DNA from: Capsicum annuum
Taxonomy: Eukaryota; Streptophyta; Magnoliopsida; Solanales; Solanaceae
DNA: 64,000 bases
Reading direction: 5' to 3'
Assembly: GCF_002878395.1 (NCBI RefSeq)
Contig: NW_025856392.1
Span: forward strand, 123,197 to 187,196
Shown: in pieces, positions 24,880-36,439 of the stretch
Numbering within the stretch: the stretch's first letter is position 1
Layout: every line of letters starts with the position of its first letter
Made by a program: the position numbers and the translations under genes
The notes under the pieces: model-generated
Databases searched by the model: none
Seen by the model: the letters and a program-made list of their open reading frames with translations, nothing else
Told to the model about the DNA's origin: nothing

Positions 24880-25360
24880 GGTACATTACAGATCGTTCAT
24901 GTTCATGTTTATGGTTTTCTAGATCCAAGAGCTTCTATGTCTTTTGTTACTCCTATATAGCAGGAGATTTCAAAATCAATCCTGAAATCCTAGTAGAGCC
25001 CTTTTTAGTCTCTACCCCAGTGGGTAAAACCATCATAGCCTAATAGGTATATAATAACTGCCCGATTATAATATTTTAGAAAGTCACTTTAGCAGATTTA
25101 GTCGAATTTGAGGTGACTGATTTTGAGGTCATTCTCAGTATGGATTGGCTTTATTCCTGTTATACCACAGTGACTGTAGAAACAAAATAGTCTAGTTGTA
25201 GTTCCCAAATGAACCCATCCATGAGTGGAAGGTCAGTGTATCCGCTTTTAGGTGTCAGCTGGTTTCCTACCTTCAGGCAAGTAAAATGATATCTAAAGAA
25301 TGTGTCTATCATCTCGTTCGTGTTAAGGACACTAGTTTCAAAAATCCAACCCATGAATCA
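24880..25360 (+). pseudogene. Aspartic protease domain of internal region 2 (active-site Gly changed)
   Basis: The active-site loop reads FLDPRASMSFVTP (about 24,917-24,955): the Asp remains, but the Gly of the usual DPG(A/S) is Arg. TAG follows at 24,958, the same place as in internal region 1. VILSMDWLYSCYT near 25,125 matches the second landmark. The rest is interrupted by stops up to CVYHLVRVKDTS near 25,300, the join toward reverse transcriptase. Confidence 0.8.
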
Positions 25361-26770
25361 GTCCCTTTAGTGAATAAATATTTTGATGTCTTTCCCAAAG
25401 ATCTTCTAGGAATTCCTCCCGAAAGGGAAATAATTTTTGGTATTGATTTTCTTCCAAATACTCAGCCTATCTCTATTCCACCATACAAAATGGCACCAGC
25501 AGAACTCAGTGAACTGAAATAACAATTGAAGGATCTCTTAGATAAGGGATTCATCAGGCCCAGTGTTTCCCAATAGGGAGCTCTAATATTATTCGTGCAT
25601 ATGAAAGACGGATCTCTAAGAATATGTATAGACTACCGCCAACTCAACAAGGTCACGGTCAAGAACAAGTATCCTCTTCCCAGAGTCAATGACTTGATTG
25701 ACCAAATTTAAGGTGCCTGTTATTTCTCTATTATAGGTCTCAGATCTAGCTTTCATCAGCTCAGAGTTAAGGAATGCAATATTCTGAAAGTAGATTTCTG
25801 GAATTGCTATGGTCACTTCGAATTTCTAGTTATGTCATTTGGTCTTACCAACTCCCAGCAGCTTTGATGAACTTGATGAACCATGTGTTCAAGCAGTACT
25901 TAGACACGTTTGTCATAATCTTCATAGATGATATTTTGGTGTATTCTCGCAGTGAGCGTGATCATGCAGTCCATCTCAGGACAGCACTTCAGACTCTTAG
26001 AGATTATCAGCTATTCGCCAAATTCAAGAAGTGCTAATTTTTTCTAAGGTCAGTAGCATTTCTTGGTCACATCATTTTCGGTGATGTGATTATAGTTGAT
26101 CCTCAAAAGACCAAAGCATCAAGAAACTAGCCCAGACATGTCTCTCCATTAAATATTAGGAGTTTGTTAGGTTTGGCTAGCTATTACAGATGGTTTGTTG
26201 AGGGATTTTCTTCTATTGCATTCCTTATGTCCTTATTGACTCAGAAGAAAGTCAAGTTTCAGTGATCAGATCCTTGCGAGAAGAGTTTTTAGGTGTTGAA
26301 GACTTGACACACCTCAGCACTAGTTTTAGCTCTTCCAAATCATCCAGATGAGTTCATAGTGTATTGTGATGTATCCAAAGTAGGTTTGGGTTGTGTTCTC
26401 AAGCAATATGGTAAGCTTATAGCCTATGCCTCCAGATAGCTTATGCCCATAAGAAGAATAATCCTACTCATGATCTTGAGTTAGAAACCATAGTATTTGC
26501 CTTAATGATTTGGAGGCATTATCTACACGGTGTTCATGTAGATATGTTCATAGATCATAAGAGTCTTCAGTATTTTATTTCTCAAAAATATCTTAATATT
26601 TATCTGAGAAGGTGGTTAGAGCATTTGAAAGATTATGACATTAGTGTCCTCTATCATCCTGGCAAGGCCAATGTAGTGGTCGACACTTTCAGTAGACTAT
26701 CCATAGGTAGTTTTTCTCATGTCGACGACAGTAAAAAAAAGTTAGCTTAAGAAGTCCATTATCTTGCAAA
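25361..26770 (+). pseudogene. Reverse transcriptase and RNase H of internal region 2
   Basis: The N-terminal link ([38 protein letters not shown]) is open from 25,286 to a TAA at 25,520. A TAG replaces the Trp of the SxWGA motif near 25,573. [18 protein letters not shown] follows, then a frameshift near 25,850 (two bases lost in the TNAPAA motif), [12 protein letters not shown] at 25,920-25,954, and LFAKFKKC. RNase H (about 26,300-26,750) has a one-base deletion near 26,450 and keeps the IDHKSLQY and HPGKANVVVD blocks. The catalytic YxDD equivalent is intact, but the protein cannot be made in one frame. Confidence 0.9.
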
Positions 26771-28270
26771 ACTAGGCGTTCGCTTAGTCGTTATAGAAAA
26801 GGGTGATATATGGGTTTAGAGTAGATCAGAATCATATTTAGTTTCCGACGTAAAGGAAAAGCAAGATAGAGATCCCAACCTTATCAAGTTGAAAGAGCCA
26901 GTTCAGGATCAGAAAATAGGAGTTTTCTCCCAAGGGGGAGATGGTGTCCTTCGTTGTTAAGGTTATCTCTGTGTTCCATGTATAGATGACTTAAAGCAAT
27001 AAATTCTCACAGAAGTGCATGGTGTGCGTTACTTTATTCATCTAGGGGCCACAAAGATGTACCACAACTTGTAGGGGATATATTAGTGGAGTGGGATGAA
27101 GAGAGATATTGCAGAGTTTGTTGCTAAGTTCTCTTCATGTATGCAAGGTTAGATAGAGAATCAGCAGCCTAGTGGGTCCATACAGGAGTTTAGTATTCAT
27201 AATTAGAAGTGGGAAGTCATGAACATATCCTTTGTAACGGGTTTGCTGCGAACTCGTCATCAGTACAATTCAGTTTGGGTAATTGTAGATAGAATGACCA
27301 AATTAGCTTATTTTCTTCCAGATCATACCTATTATTAGATCGAGGATTACACCAAGCTCTACATCAAGGAGCTGGTCATATTGAATAGTATTCCGTTGTC
27401 TGTTATCTTGGACAGAGGTACCAAGTTCACCTCTCACTTTTGGAAATCTTTCCAAATGGGTCTTGGTACCCAAGTTCTTCTTAGTATAGCCATTCATCCT
27501 CAGACAGGGAGTCAGGTAGAAAGGACCATTTAGACCTAAGAAGATATGCTAAGAGTGTGTGAAATTGATTTCAAGGGAAGTTGGGATCACCATTTACCTT
27601 TTATTGAATTTGCATACAATAAAAACTATCATTCCAGTATTCGGATGGCTATATTTGAAGCTCTCTATGGTAGGAGATGTAGATCTCCAATTGGTTGGTT
27701 CGAAGTTAGTGAGGCCTCAGTCATTGTGCCTGACTTAGTATTCGATGCCTTAGAAAAAGCCTAGTTAATCAGAGAAAGACTTTGGCCTGCTCACAGCCGA
27801 CATAAGTCTTAAAAAGATGTTCGTAGAAAAGGTCTCAAGTTTGATATTGGTTACTATGTCTATGTAAAGATCTCTCCTATGAAGGGAGTGAAGCGGTTCG
27901 GCAAGAAAGGGAAACTCAGTCCCCGATACATCAGTCCCTTTAAGATACTCAATCGATTTGACAAGGAAGCGTATGATCTCGAATTATCTTTAGATCCAGA
28001 CTCTGCTTATCCAGTATTTCATGTCTCTTTTCTCAAGAAGATCATAGGTGTCCCATTAATTATAGTCCCTATTCAGAGCATTGATGTTCAGAACACTCTC
28101 TGTTGTAAAGAGATTCCAGTCAAAATCTTAGACTATCAGACTCATAGATGGAGGCACAAAAAGGTCCCTCTAGTTAAGGTTCTTTGGAGAAATCATTCCA
28201 TCGAGGGAACTACTTAGGAAGCAGAAGCAGACATGCGTACCAAGTATCCTAACCTCTTCTTTGCCAACTC
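26771..28270 (+). pseudogene. Integrase and chromodomain of internal region 2
   Basis: The zinc-binding region keeps HGVRYFIHLG but has FSSC where CPNC is usual. The first catalytic Asp is lost: NMDF(V)TGL reads NISFVTGL (about 27,223-27,250). VIVDRMTKLAYFLP (27,280s), LDRGTKFTSHFW (near 27,413) and a GSQVERTI stretch (near 27,510, Glu kept, then TAG 27,531) follow. FIEFAYNKNYHSSIRMA...EALYGRRCRSPIGWFEV (27,600-27,710) is complete. From 27,879 one open frame runs KRFGKKGKLSPRYISPFKIL through PVFHVSFLKK to a chromodomain (KEIPVKILDYQTHRWRHKK, KVLWRNHS) ending at TAG 28,215, where a Trp codon is expected. Confidence 0.9.
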
Positions 28271-28576
28271 AGATCAAGCTCAAGGTAATAGTTCTCCTTA
28301 AGCTTGCTCAATTTCATTTTCAGTGTTCATCACAAACATGGTATGCAGTTTCATGCTCATTTTCCCATTATAAACTTGGTCGCAAGTACCATTGCATACT
28401 CAGTCATGCATTCATGAATCAGTTACAGGTGCTTAAGATATGCATGTTCAGTATTATACATTCAGCTTGCCAGTCATGTCAATCATGAGATCATGTTCCA
28501 GTCATTCATGCTTACTATGTACGTCAGTTGTCTTTTCTTTCCTCTCAGTCAGTCTCATTCGAGGACGAATGTTCTC

Positions 28577-28587
28577 AAGGGGGAGAT
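28577..28587 (+). other. Polypurine tract of internal region 2
   Basis: AAGGGGGAGAT two bases before LTR3; same as in internal region 1. Confidence 0.85.
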
Positions 28588-28589
28588 AT

Positions 28590-31092
28590 TATAACACCCC
28601 ATACTTATCCTTGCTAATTTTATATCAAGAATTATTAATATTAGCTTCTAAATTGAATAATAATTATTCCATGAGGAATCTTTAAGATTTTTACTTTTTG
28701 TCATGTGGGAAATTCAATAATCTTTCCATTGATATAAGATTCACCAAAATCCAATAACCGAGTCAGAAGTTATGATTATTTCAAGTTCCCATCATAAAAC
28801 AATGTCATATTAGTCAGTGGTGAGCCGCACCACAAGAGGAAATGGTATTTTGCAATTTCCAGTCGGTGTTTGTCATTATGGTACGTTGCGCCAGGATTAA
28901 AATTCAGAATTGTCCTTTTTCCAGTGTCTCAGTGCGATGTCCCCCGCATAGCACCAAAGGTTCTAGGTCACGAAGGAAGGGTTAATGCGATGGATCTGCG
29001 TCGTACCATCCCTCAATTTCCCAATTGTCAATTTCCAGTGACACGGTGCGATAACGCCGTGTCGCACCAAGGGCCCAGTTTGGGAAAATTTTACTAAAAT
29101 AAATTGACTCGTCCATGGTTAAATGGGTCAATTTCCTACCCCTGTTTAAACCCAATAACACGTGATTTAGTCATTCTTCACCCAAAATAAACAATTTTCT
29201 ATTAAGTTTCTCTCAAGAACAAGCTAGGGTTTCTATTGGGGATTCAAATTCAAGAAAGTTTTACCATCAATCTTCATGAAATCATGAACCAAGGTATGCG
29301 TAGTGTTCATTAATGGACTCCCTTCATCCATAAAGCCTGAAAATCTCTTTTCTAATTTTAAGTTATAGATTTCTTTATGAATTTCATATTGGGTTTATTT
29401 TGTTTACGTTGAGAAAGATCAGTTGAATTCAAAACGATTTTGGGTGATCAATTTTATGTGGAATTGATTTGTATAGATGTATATTCATTTGAACCTATGA
29501 ATATACCCCACATGATGAAATTAGAGATGAATCATGATTATTAATTATTGTATAAATTTGTCTACATGTGATATGCCTACCATGTATTTGATTAAATGTC
29601 TAGATGAAATAACAATGCCCAACTAGTATGATATCATGAAATCCCCATGTATGTACAAGTTATGCCTATCATATGTTTTTATGGAATGCTTCTATAAATG
29701 TATTATGGAATATGATGTTAGCTATATGTTCAAGTAAATTATGCTTGGTCAGTTTCCTTCCATCGATTCCTGGGGTTACTTTTACCCGTAACATTAGTTG
29801 TGTGCTTAGATCTATGTCATGATTTCAAGATACTCTTTCTCAAGAGATGATCCTTAAACTTCAGACAGTCTTATAACTCCGAAAATCTCCATAATCTCAT
29901 GAACTCAGTCAGTTCTCAAATATCAGAAATATTTCGTCAGTCAACGGAATTTAGTAACTCAGTGCATGATCAGTGTCTATTCAGATGGGAGTAGAAATTA
30001 GCACCGAGTGAACCCAAGGATGGGAACTCACCTATTATATCAGGGTGTGATTCTTAGAAGCAATCCTTCCATTCCAGAACTACGTAGCTAGCATAGGTTG
30101 AGATATCATAGCCTTCTATATGAGGGTAGATGATATTTCTTAGCTTACTATATGAGTGTTCCCGCTGTTCTCACTAGAGTTATATGTTATATTAGGGTCA
30201 CTCACATATTATCCTTAACAATGGTGCGGTATTGACACCCTTCCAATCAGGGCATAGATTTGACCCCAATTCGGCTATAATACATTATTTAAGGCATGTT
30301 GGTTTGATGACTACCTCCCATAGTCTCAGTATCAGTCTCAGTAAAAGAACTCAGACAATTCTTCAGAATTCACGGCTGTCTGATATAGTCAAGTCAGATA
30401 TAGTACGGAACTCAGATAGTTCTATTTCATTCAGGACTATCAGATATAGTTACTTATGTTATCAATTATATTCAGATTCAGTAATCATGTTATAACAGTA
30501 TTAGTGTCAGTTGTTATGTCCCTTTAATGTATTCTCACGCTCATGATAGTTAGTCAGTTATTATTATTGTCCATGCATATGAACCCCATGCATTCATCCC
30601 TCCTCACATGCATACCCGTACGTTCAAATTACTAATACATTTGCACTATGGTGTCTTATACCATAGGTCCAGAGACATGAGCTCCAGATCAGTAGTAGAA
30701 TCCAATTTTAGCAATCAGAGCTAGAATTGAGTCCTCATCGTTCGAGGACCTGATTATTCCCTGTTATCTTATTAACTATTTTTTTTAGTCGGAGTTAGTT
30801 GGGACATGTCCCATCAACTCCTTACTCAGACAGTTCTGTCTGTTAGAAGCTTTGTAGACTATTATGTTTCAGACTTCAGTATTTTCAGTTTTGTTTTGGG
30901 TATTTCATACCCCATTTAGATGTTATATTTTACTTCAGTTATATGAATCTTACATCCTTCCAGTTCATGTTTCTACATTATGAAGTAATTTATGCAGTAT
31001 ATAGGTTCAGATATCAGTCTTGCGTTAGCTTGTAGTCCTTCAGGGTCATGAGCATCGTGTGGTATTCTGGTTTAACAAATTGGGGTATTACA
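28590..31092 (+). repeat. Complex A LTR3
   Basis: Starts TATAACACCCC, ends GGGGTATTACA. It lacks about 25 bp near 29,965 that LTR1 and LTR2 have (the TTTAGT(T/A)TA.TAAATTATG stretch). It abuts the second piece of element B's left LTR in opposite orientation. Confidence 0.9.
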
Positions 31093-33448
31093 AAAAGCCT
31101 CTAAACTGTCTGAATAAGAAGTTGATGAGACATATCCCAAACTAACTCTGACTACTGAAATAAACTAAAAACTTAATTAGTAATGAAATCAACATGTCCT
31201 CGAAGGATGAGGACTCACTGCTAACTCTACTATTGAACTGGGATGCTACTGGTTTTCTGGAGCTCGTGCTTTTAAACCTATGGTATAAGGCACCATAGTG
31301 AAAATGCATCTGTAGTTTGAATATACCGGTATGTAAGTGAGGTAGGCTAAATGCAATAGGTTCATCTGCATAAACAATACTAACTGACTAACTAACATGA
31401 ACGTGAGAATACATGCATGCATACGAACTGTAACTGAGATCATGTTAGGACTAAATACTGAGTTCTGACTACTGAGTTTTACTAATAACATAGAATTACT
31501 GATATCTGAGGAACGGATACTATGCTACTGATACATGAATAATTATGTCTAAAAGTTCTAACTATAAAGAACTGGTCTGGTTGACTGCATTTTACAGTCT
31601 TGAAGATGAATACTGATGACATGAGTTTTCATAACTGATATAACTGATAACATAAATGACTGTATCTGATAATCCTTAATCTTACAAAACTATCTGAGTT
31701 CTATTCTATATATTAGTTGACTGTATCTGACAGTCCTGAAATCTAAAAAACTATCTGAGTTCTTTTGTTGAGGCTGAGACTGAGAATGAAACTATAACAG
31801 TGGGAGGTAATCATCTAACCGACATATCTTGGAACTAAACTGGTGGGTTCCAACCTGTAACTCCAGCTGGAAGGGTGTCAGTACCATGCTATGGGTAAAG
31901 ATCTGTTATGAGTATACCCTCACTGACAGGGAGCTCTTCCGTTAATCCCTCCTAGTTGGTAACATAAATGATATTTGTATATATCCCTAAATACGTAGGG
32001 TGCATCTCAACCTACGCGGGCTACGTAGTTCTGGAACACAAGGATTGCTTCTAAGAATCATACCCTCCACTGAATAATAAGTGATTCCCCATCCTTTGGT
32101 TCACTCGGTACTGAATCCTACTCCCAACTGAATAAACACTGAACGGATTAACTAAACTAAACTGAACAAATTAACTAATGGTATCATTTAGCAGAGCTGA
32201 ACTAAATTTACTGAGTTCCGTTGAGTGGCGATTAAAGAGATCTATGAGATTTCCAGAGTCACATGGCTGTCTGAGTTCTATGGATCATACCTTGACTGAG
32301 AGTATTATGAAAACACTACATGGATCTAGGCACACAACTAAATTGTTAGGTATAGGTACACCCAGGACTCGATGGAAAGAAACTAAAATAGCATGACTTA
32401 CGTAAACACATGACCAACAACACAATTCATAATTCATATATTAAAGAACTTCATCAAACAAATGATATATATAAACTTGTATAAACATTGGGATTTCATA
32501 ATATCATGCTAGTTTGGCACTTTTCCTCCATATTGGCATTTAATCTAACACATGATAGGCATAATATATGTAGACACCATAATACAACAATTGCACATCA
32601 TGATTCAATATCTAATTTCATCATCCTAGGGTTGAATCATAGGTTCACATGAATATACAACTATAAAAATCAATTCGACATAAAATTAATCACCCAACAT
32701 AGATTTGAATTCAATTGATCATTCTATACAAAAACAAAATAAAACCAACATGAAATTCCTAAAGAAAATCTAAAATTATAAAAGAGATTCTTGAGCTTCA
32801 TAGATGAAAAGAGTCCATGAATGAATATTATGCATACCTTAGTTAATGATTTTGTGAAGATTGATGGTGAAACCATCTTGAATTTGAATCCCCAATAGAA
32901 ACCATAGCTTGTTCTTGAGAGAAACTAGTATATTTTGGGTGAAGAATGACTAAATCACGTGATATTTGGTATATATAGGGATGGAAAATTTACCTTTTTA
33001 ACCCTAGATACGTCTTTAATTTATGACAAAATTTCCCGATTTTAATCCGTGGCGCAATGCGCCACTATAACGCCAAGTCATTGGAAAGTAACAAATGAGA
33101 AATTGCACGGTGGCGCGACATGGAGCTATCGCGTTGCCACCTTGTCTGCGACCTAGTAGTTTGGCACGATGCGCCACTATCACGGATAAACACTGGAAAT
33201 TGACAATTTCCATTTAAGCTATCTCTGCGACGCACTGAAGGCTCAGGTGATACACTGTCTCACTAAAAAGGCTTTAATTATTCACTCGAGTGTCGGATTT
33301 GGGATTTTGTATCGATGGAAAGCTTATTAGATTCCCCATAAGATAAAAGGTGAAAATACAACATGTACAAAAGTTGATTCATCTTTAAAATAAACATTCT
33401 AACATTCTTGGGAAACTTTTCAAGCTAGGAAAAGTACCGGCTATTATA
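31093..33448 (-). repeat. Element B left LTR, second piece
   Basis: Begins with the target duplication copy AAAAG (31,093-31,097), then CCTCTAAACTGTC, which continues the first piece exactly as in the uninterrupted right LTR (36,658 onward). On the minus strand it contains a TATA box (CCCTATATATACC near 32,970). It ends GGCTATTATA. With the first piece it totals about 2,594 bp. Confidence 0.85.
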
Positions 33449-36439
33449 ATATCTCCCCCTTGAGAACATTCATCTTTGAATGAGACTGAGTGAGAGGAAA
33501 GAATACAAAATGAGGTACATACTGAACATGATAGACTGGAACATGATTTCATGACTTACATGACTGATGGTTGAATATAACATACTAAACATGCATATTT
33601 GATGCATGACTAATTAGGAAAATTTATGCATATCTGATGCATGACTGGTAATTGACTTATGAGTACATGACTGAATATTCTGATGAACTAAATTTCCCGC
33701 AGGGAGGATGCATGTCTAATGCATAATTATATTCCTAAACTGATATATAAATACATGGCTAAATATGCAAGGGTACTTAGAACCAAGTTTGTGATGAATG
33801 CTAAACATGAAATTGAGTAATACTAAGGAGAAATATTATCTTAACTAGAAATGCTAATGAACCCGAGATCGTCTTAATTAACATGTATAAGTGGAAACAT
33901 AAGAATTAAACTGAGTCTGGTCTGACACGTGACATATGAAATGAACATCATAAACTGAACTGAACCTCTAATAACTGGCCCACAGCTGAGGTTGGGACTT
34001 TGAGGGTCAACTTATGAGTACCCTTGAGTCTAAACTGGATTCTTTATGCAAAGAAACTTAGTGTATGGCATGAGAACATTGAGGAATTATGGGGTATCGC
34101 CCCCTTGGGAAAGTGGGTCCCTCAAAAAATACTAGTTTTGCGGAGATATTAAAGATTGAAGCGATGCACAAGGCACATAGAAGCTGAGTCGTGACTGATT
34201 AGCTGAGATCTAAAATTGAGGCATGATATATGATTTGGGCTGAGCTATCCTCTATCTATTCGTTTCATCTTAGAATTGTTACATTCATGAGGCTTAAGTT
34301 AGTATATCTAGATGGAAGGGATGAAAACCCAAACTATGCAAATTTGTCCGTCTGACTGATAGACTGACTTTCTATTTTTATGGACTAACTCATGCTAAAA
34401 ACTTATGCTCAATTGGAGCATTTCTATGACACTCTTTCTCTAGAGTTCTAATGACTATAAGGCGCTAGGAAATCTTGGCCTTGTCTAAACAAGACAGCTG
34501 AATAAGAAAATCATCACGTGGCTAAAGTTTGGTAAGATATGTTAGGGCCTACGAACATAATTTAAGATCAAATGACTAAGTCTCTTGCACTACAACTGAG
34601 GCTACTGAAAAGATTCACATGGGTCCTGAACACGAGTACATAAATGCACTAACTTATCTGATTAACTGGATAGTTGATAGCTTAATACTGGACGTGTAAG
34701 ACTGAACTGCTTAGTCTTTAATAACTGGACTGCAACTATAGAGCGTCATTAGAGGATATAAGTACCGACTGGTTGACATGAGATACAGAGCATGAACTGA
34801 GGTTAATTGTATTATTTTAGAATGCAACACCAAGAGTACAATATGTTTCTAGAAAAGTCTTGTAAACTAAGGTATGGAAGGCTGACAACTGAGTAGCTGA
34901 TAACTGTACGCTATGGTCAAGTAAACCCAAAACTGAACTGAGTTAACAACCTGATTACTGAACTATGACTTGGACTAAGATTATAGATAAGATGGTAATT
35001 GAGACCGTAACAGTAACTAAGACTGTACCTATGACTGAATACTAGTTTCTGATAACTAAGGTTTATATTGATACTAAAGTGCTTAATTTTAAGACCAAAC
35101 AATGATTTTACAATGAGAGCTCACTAAAGGGTTAAATCAGGAGGATATAAAGCATGAATGGACACTAACTGAACTTGACACTTGACTGAACCATGAAGAA
35201 TAGAATATAAATATCATGGATTCACCAAGAGGTCTAAACTGAGGATATGTGTAACATAGTCTTAATTTAACTGATCAACAGAGGCCTAGAATGAGCCATG
35301 AAAGCTGATTATAATGTAAAACATGATATGTGTACATGAGTCATGAACTGTATGACCTAAGTTTTGAATTTTCTGTATTTATGGGACATGATTTGTATTA
35401 TTGAGAGGAATAGAACTGAATTTCTTATACTGGTAACTTGAATCATACATGGTTCTTTAGGAAGCATACGAATATAAGTTGTGTTCATGGAGCTGAGAGA
35501 TGAAGCATGCGTAGGCATCATGTTAATTGAACTACCAAACTTTACTTTGAGATAAGGATTGGTCGGGAATCATCTTCCCTTACTACTTTTCTGTATGTAG
35601 TGGAATTACTACCAGGATCTGAAAGCCTACTCAGTCACTTTATTTATCATCTCCACCTTAGCTTTAAGGCATTATCATAAATATGTAAGCGCTTTACTAA
35701 ACTCTGAACTAAACTGCAATCATTGTTACCTACTAATACATTGTTCGACATATTCTTACCTTACTAAACACATTATCTGCTTCTGTTTATTCATGGAATA
35801 CTAATACCACATCACCTCAATCACATCCACACCTTCATACTTACTACAAAATTAATAACCTAAGTGCTAGCTTTTACTGTTCAAGCCTAATGATTTACTT
35901 TGGTACATCGATCCCCATGAATACATAATCTGTTCAACCTGGATAATATTATCTGAACTCTAATACTGCTAAACTTCTAAGTTCATGCTTCTAACTCTAG
36001 GTCATATGCTATTATAGGATTCTAAGAAGGGATCTAATGTCATATAAGTTCTCATGATCAAAAATAAGTGTTGTACAACTTTGGAGTATAACTGAACTAA
36101 TGGGATACTTTTGAGATTGTGGGCAATCTCATACTAATTGTCTACATGGTCTGTCTAAGAAAGCCCTATCTCTAGGACATTGAGCTTCACCGTTTCTATT
36201 ACCTTGAAAGTAAGGTGAAGTTGGCATAAGTGAAGCATGGGGAGAATATACATGATTTTCTTAGAGAACCTTTCTATAGCACGACCTGAGAAATAAAAAA
36301 GGCCAAACTAATCCTAAAACATCTCATAGCCTCCGGCAAATAAGTGTGGTACCCAACACACCCATGCACAAGACTCTACTAGATGCGGCTTTTCAGACTT
36401 CCTATGACACTGTTGAACATTAATCTCTGATACCAAGTT
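33449..36439 (-). mobile_element. Element B internal region without gag-pol
   Basis: 2,991 bp. Its two ends match complex A on the minus strand: the leader (AGGAAGTCTGAAAAGCCGC, then ATCTAGTAGAGTCTTGTGCA and GAGGCTATGAGATGTT, 36,300-36,415) and the tail before the polypurine tract (33,449-33,620). Between these, no protease, reverse transcriptase, RNase H or integrase motif is visible in any frame, and stops are dense. The longest open stretch (34,917-35,102, 61 codons) has no recognisable motif. The pattern is that of a large retrotransposon derivative, mobilised in trans. Confidence 0.75.

Larger units (their letters stand above)
13419..31092 (+). mobile_element. Complex A: LTR-internal-LTR-internal-LTR tandem chromovirus (Tekay/Del type)
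   Basis: Three LTRs (13,419-15,954; 20,982-23,485; 28,590-31,092; 2,536, 2,504 and 2,503 bp) alternate with two gag-pol internal regions (5,027 and 5,104 bp), all in plus orientation. Outer ends are TGTAATACCCC and GGGGTATTACA, flanked by GAAAG (13,414-13,418) and AAAAG (31,093-31,097), a 5-bp duplication with one mismatch. There is a single duplication for the whole 17.7 kb block, so it behaves as one insertion later expanded, most simply by unequal crossing-over between LTRs. Both internal regions carry chromodomains after integrase. Neither has an intact reading frame. A target duplication next to LTR2 was not found. Confidence 0.88.
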
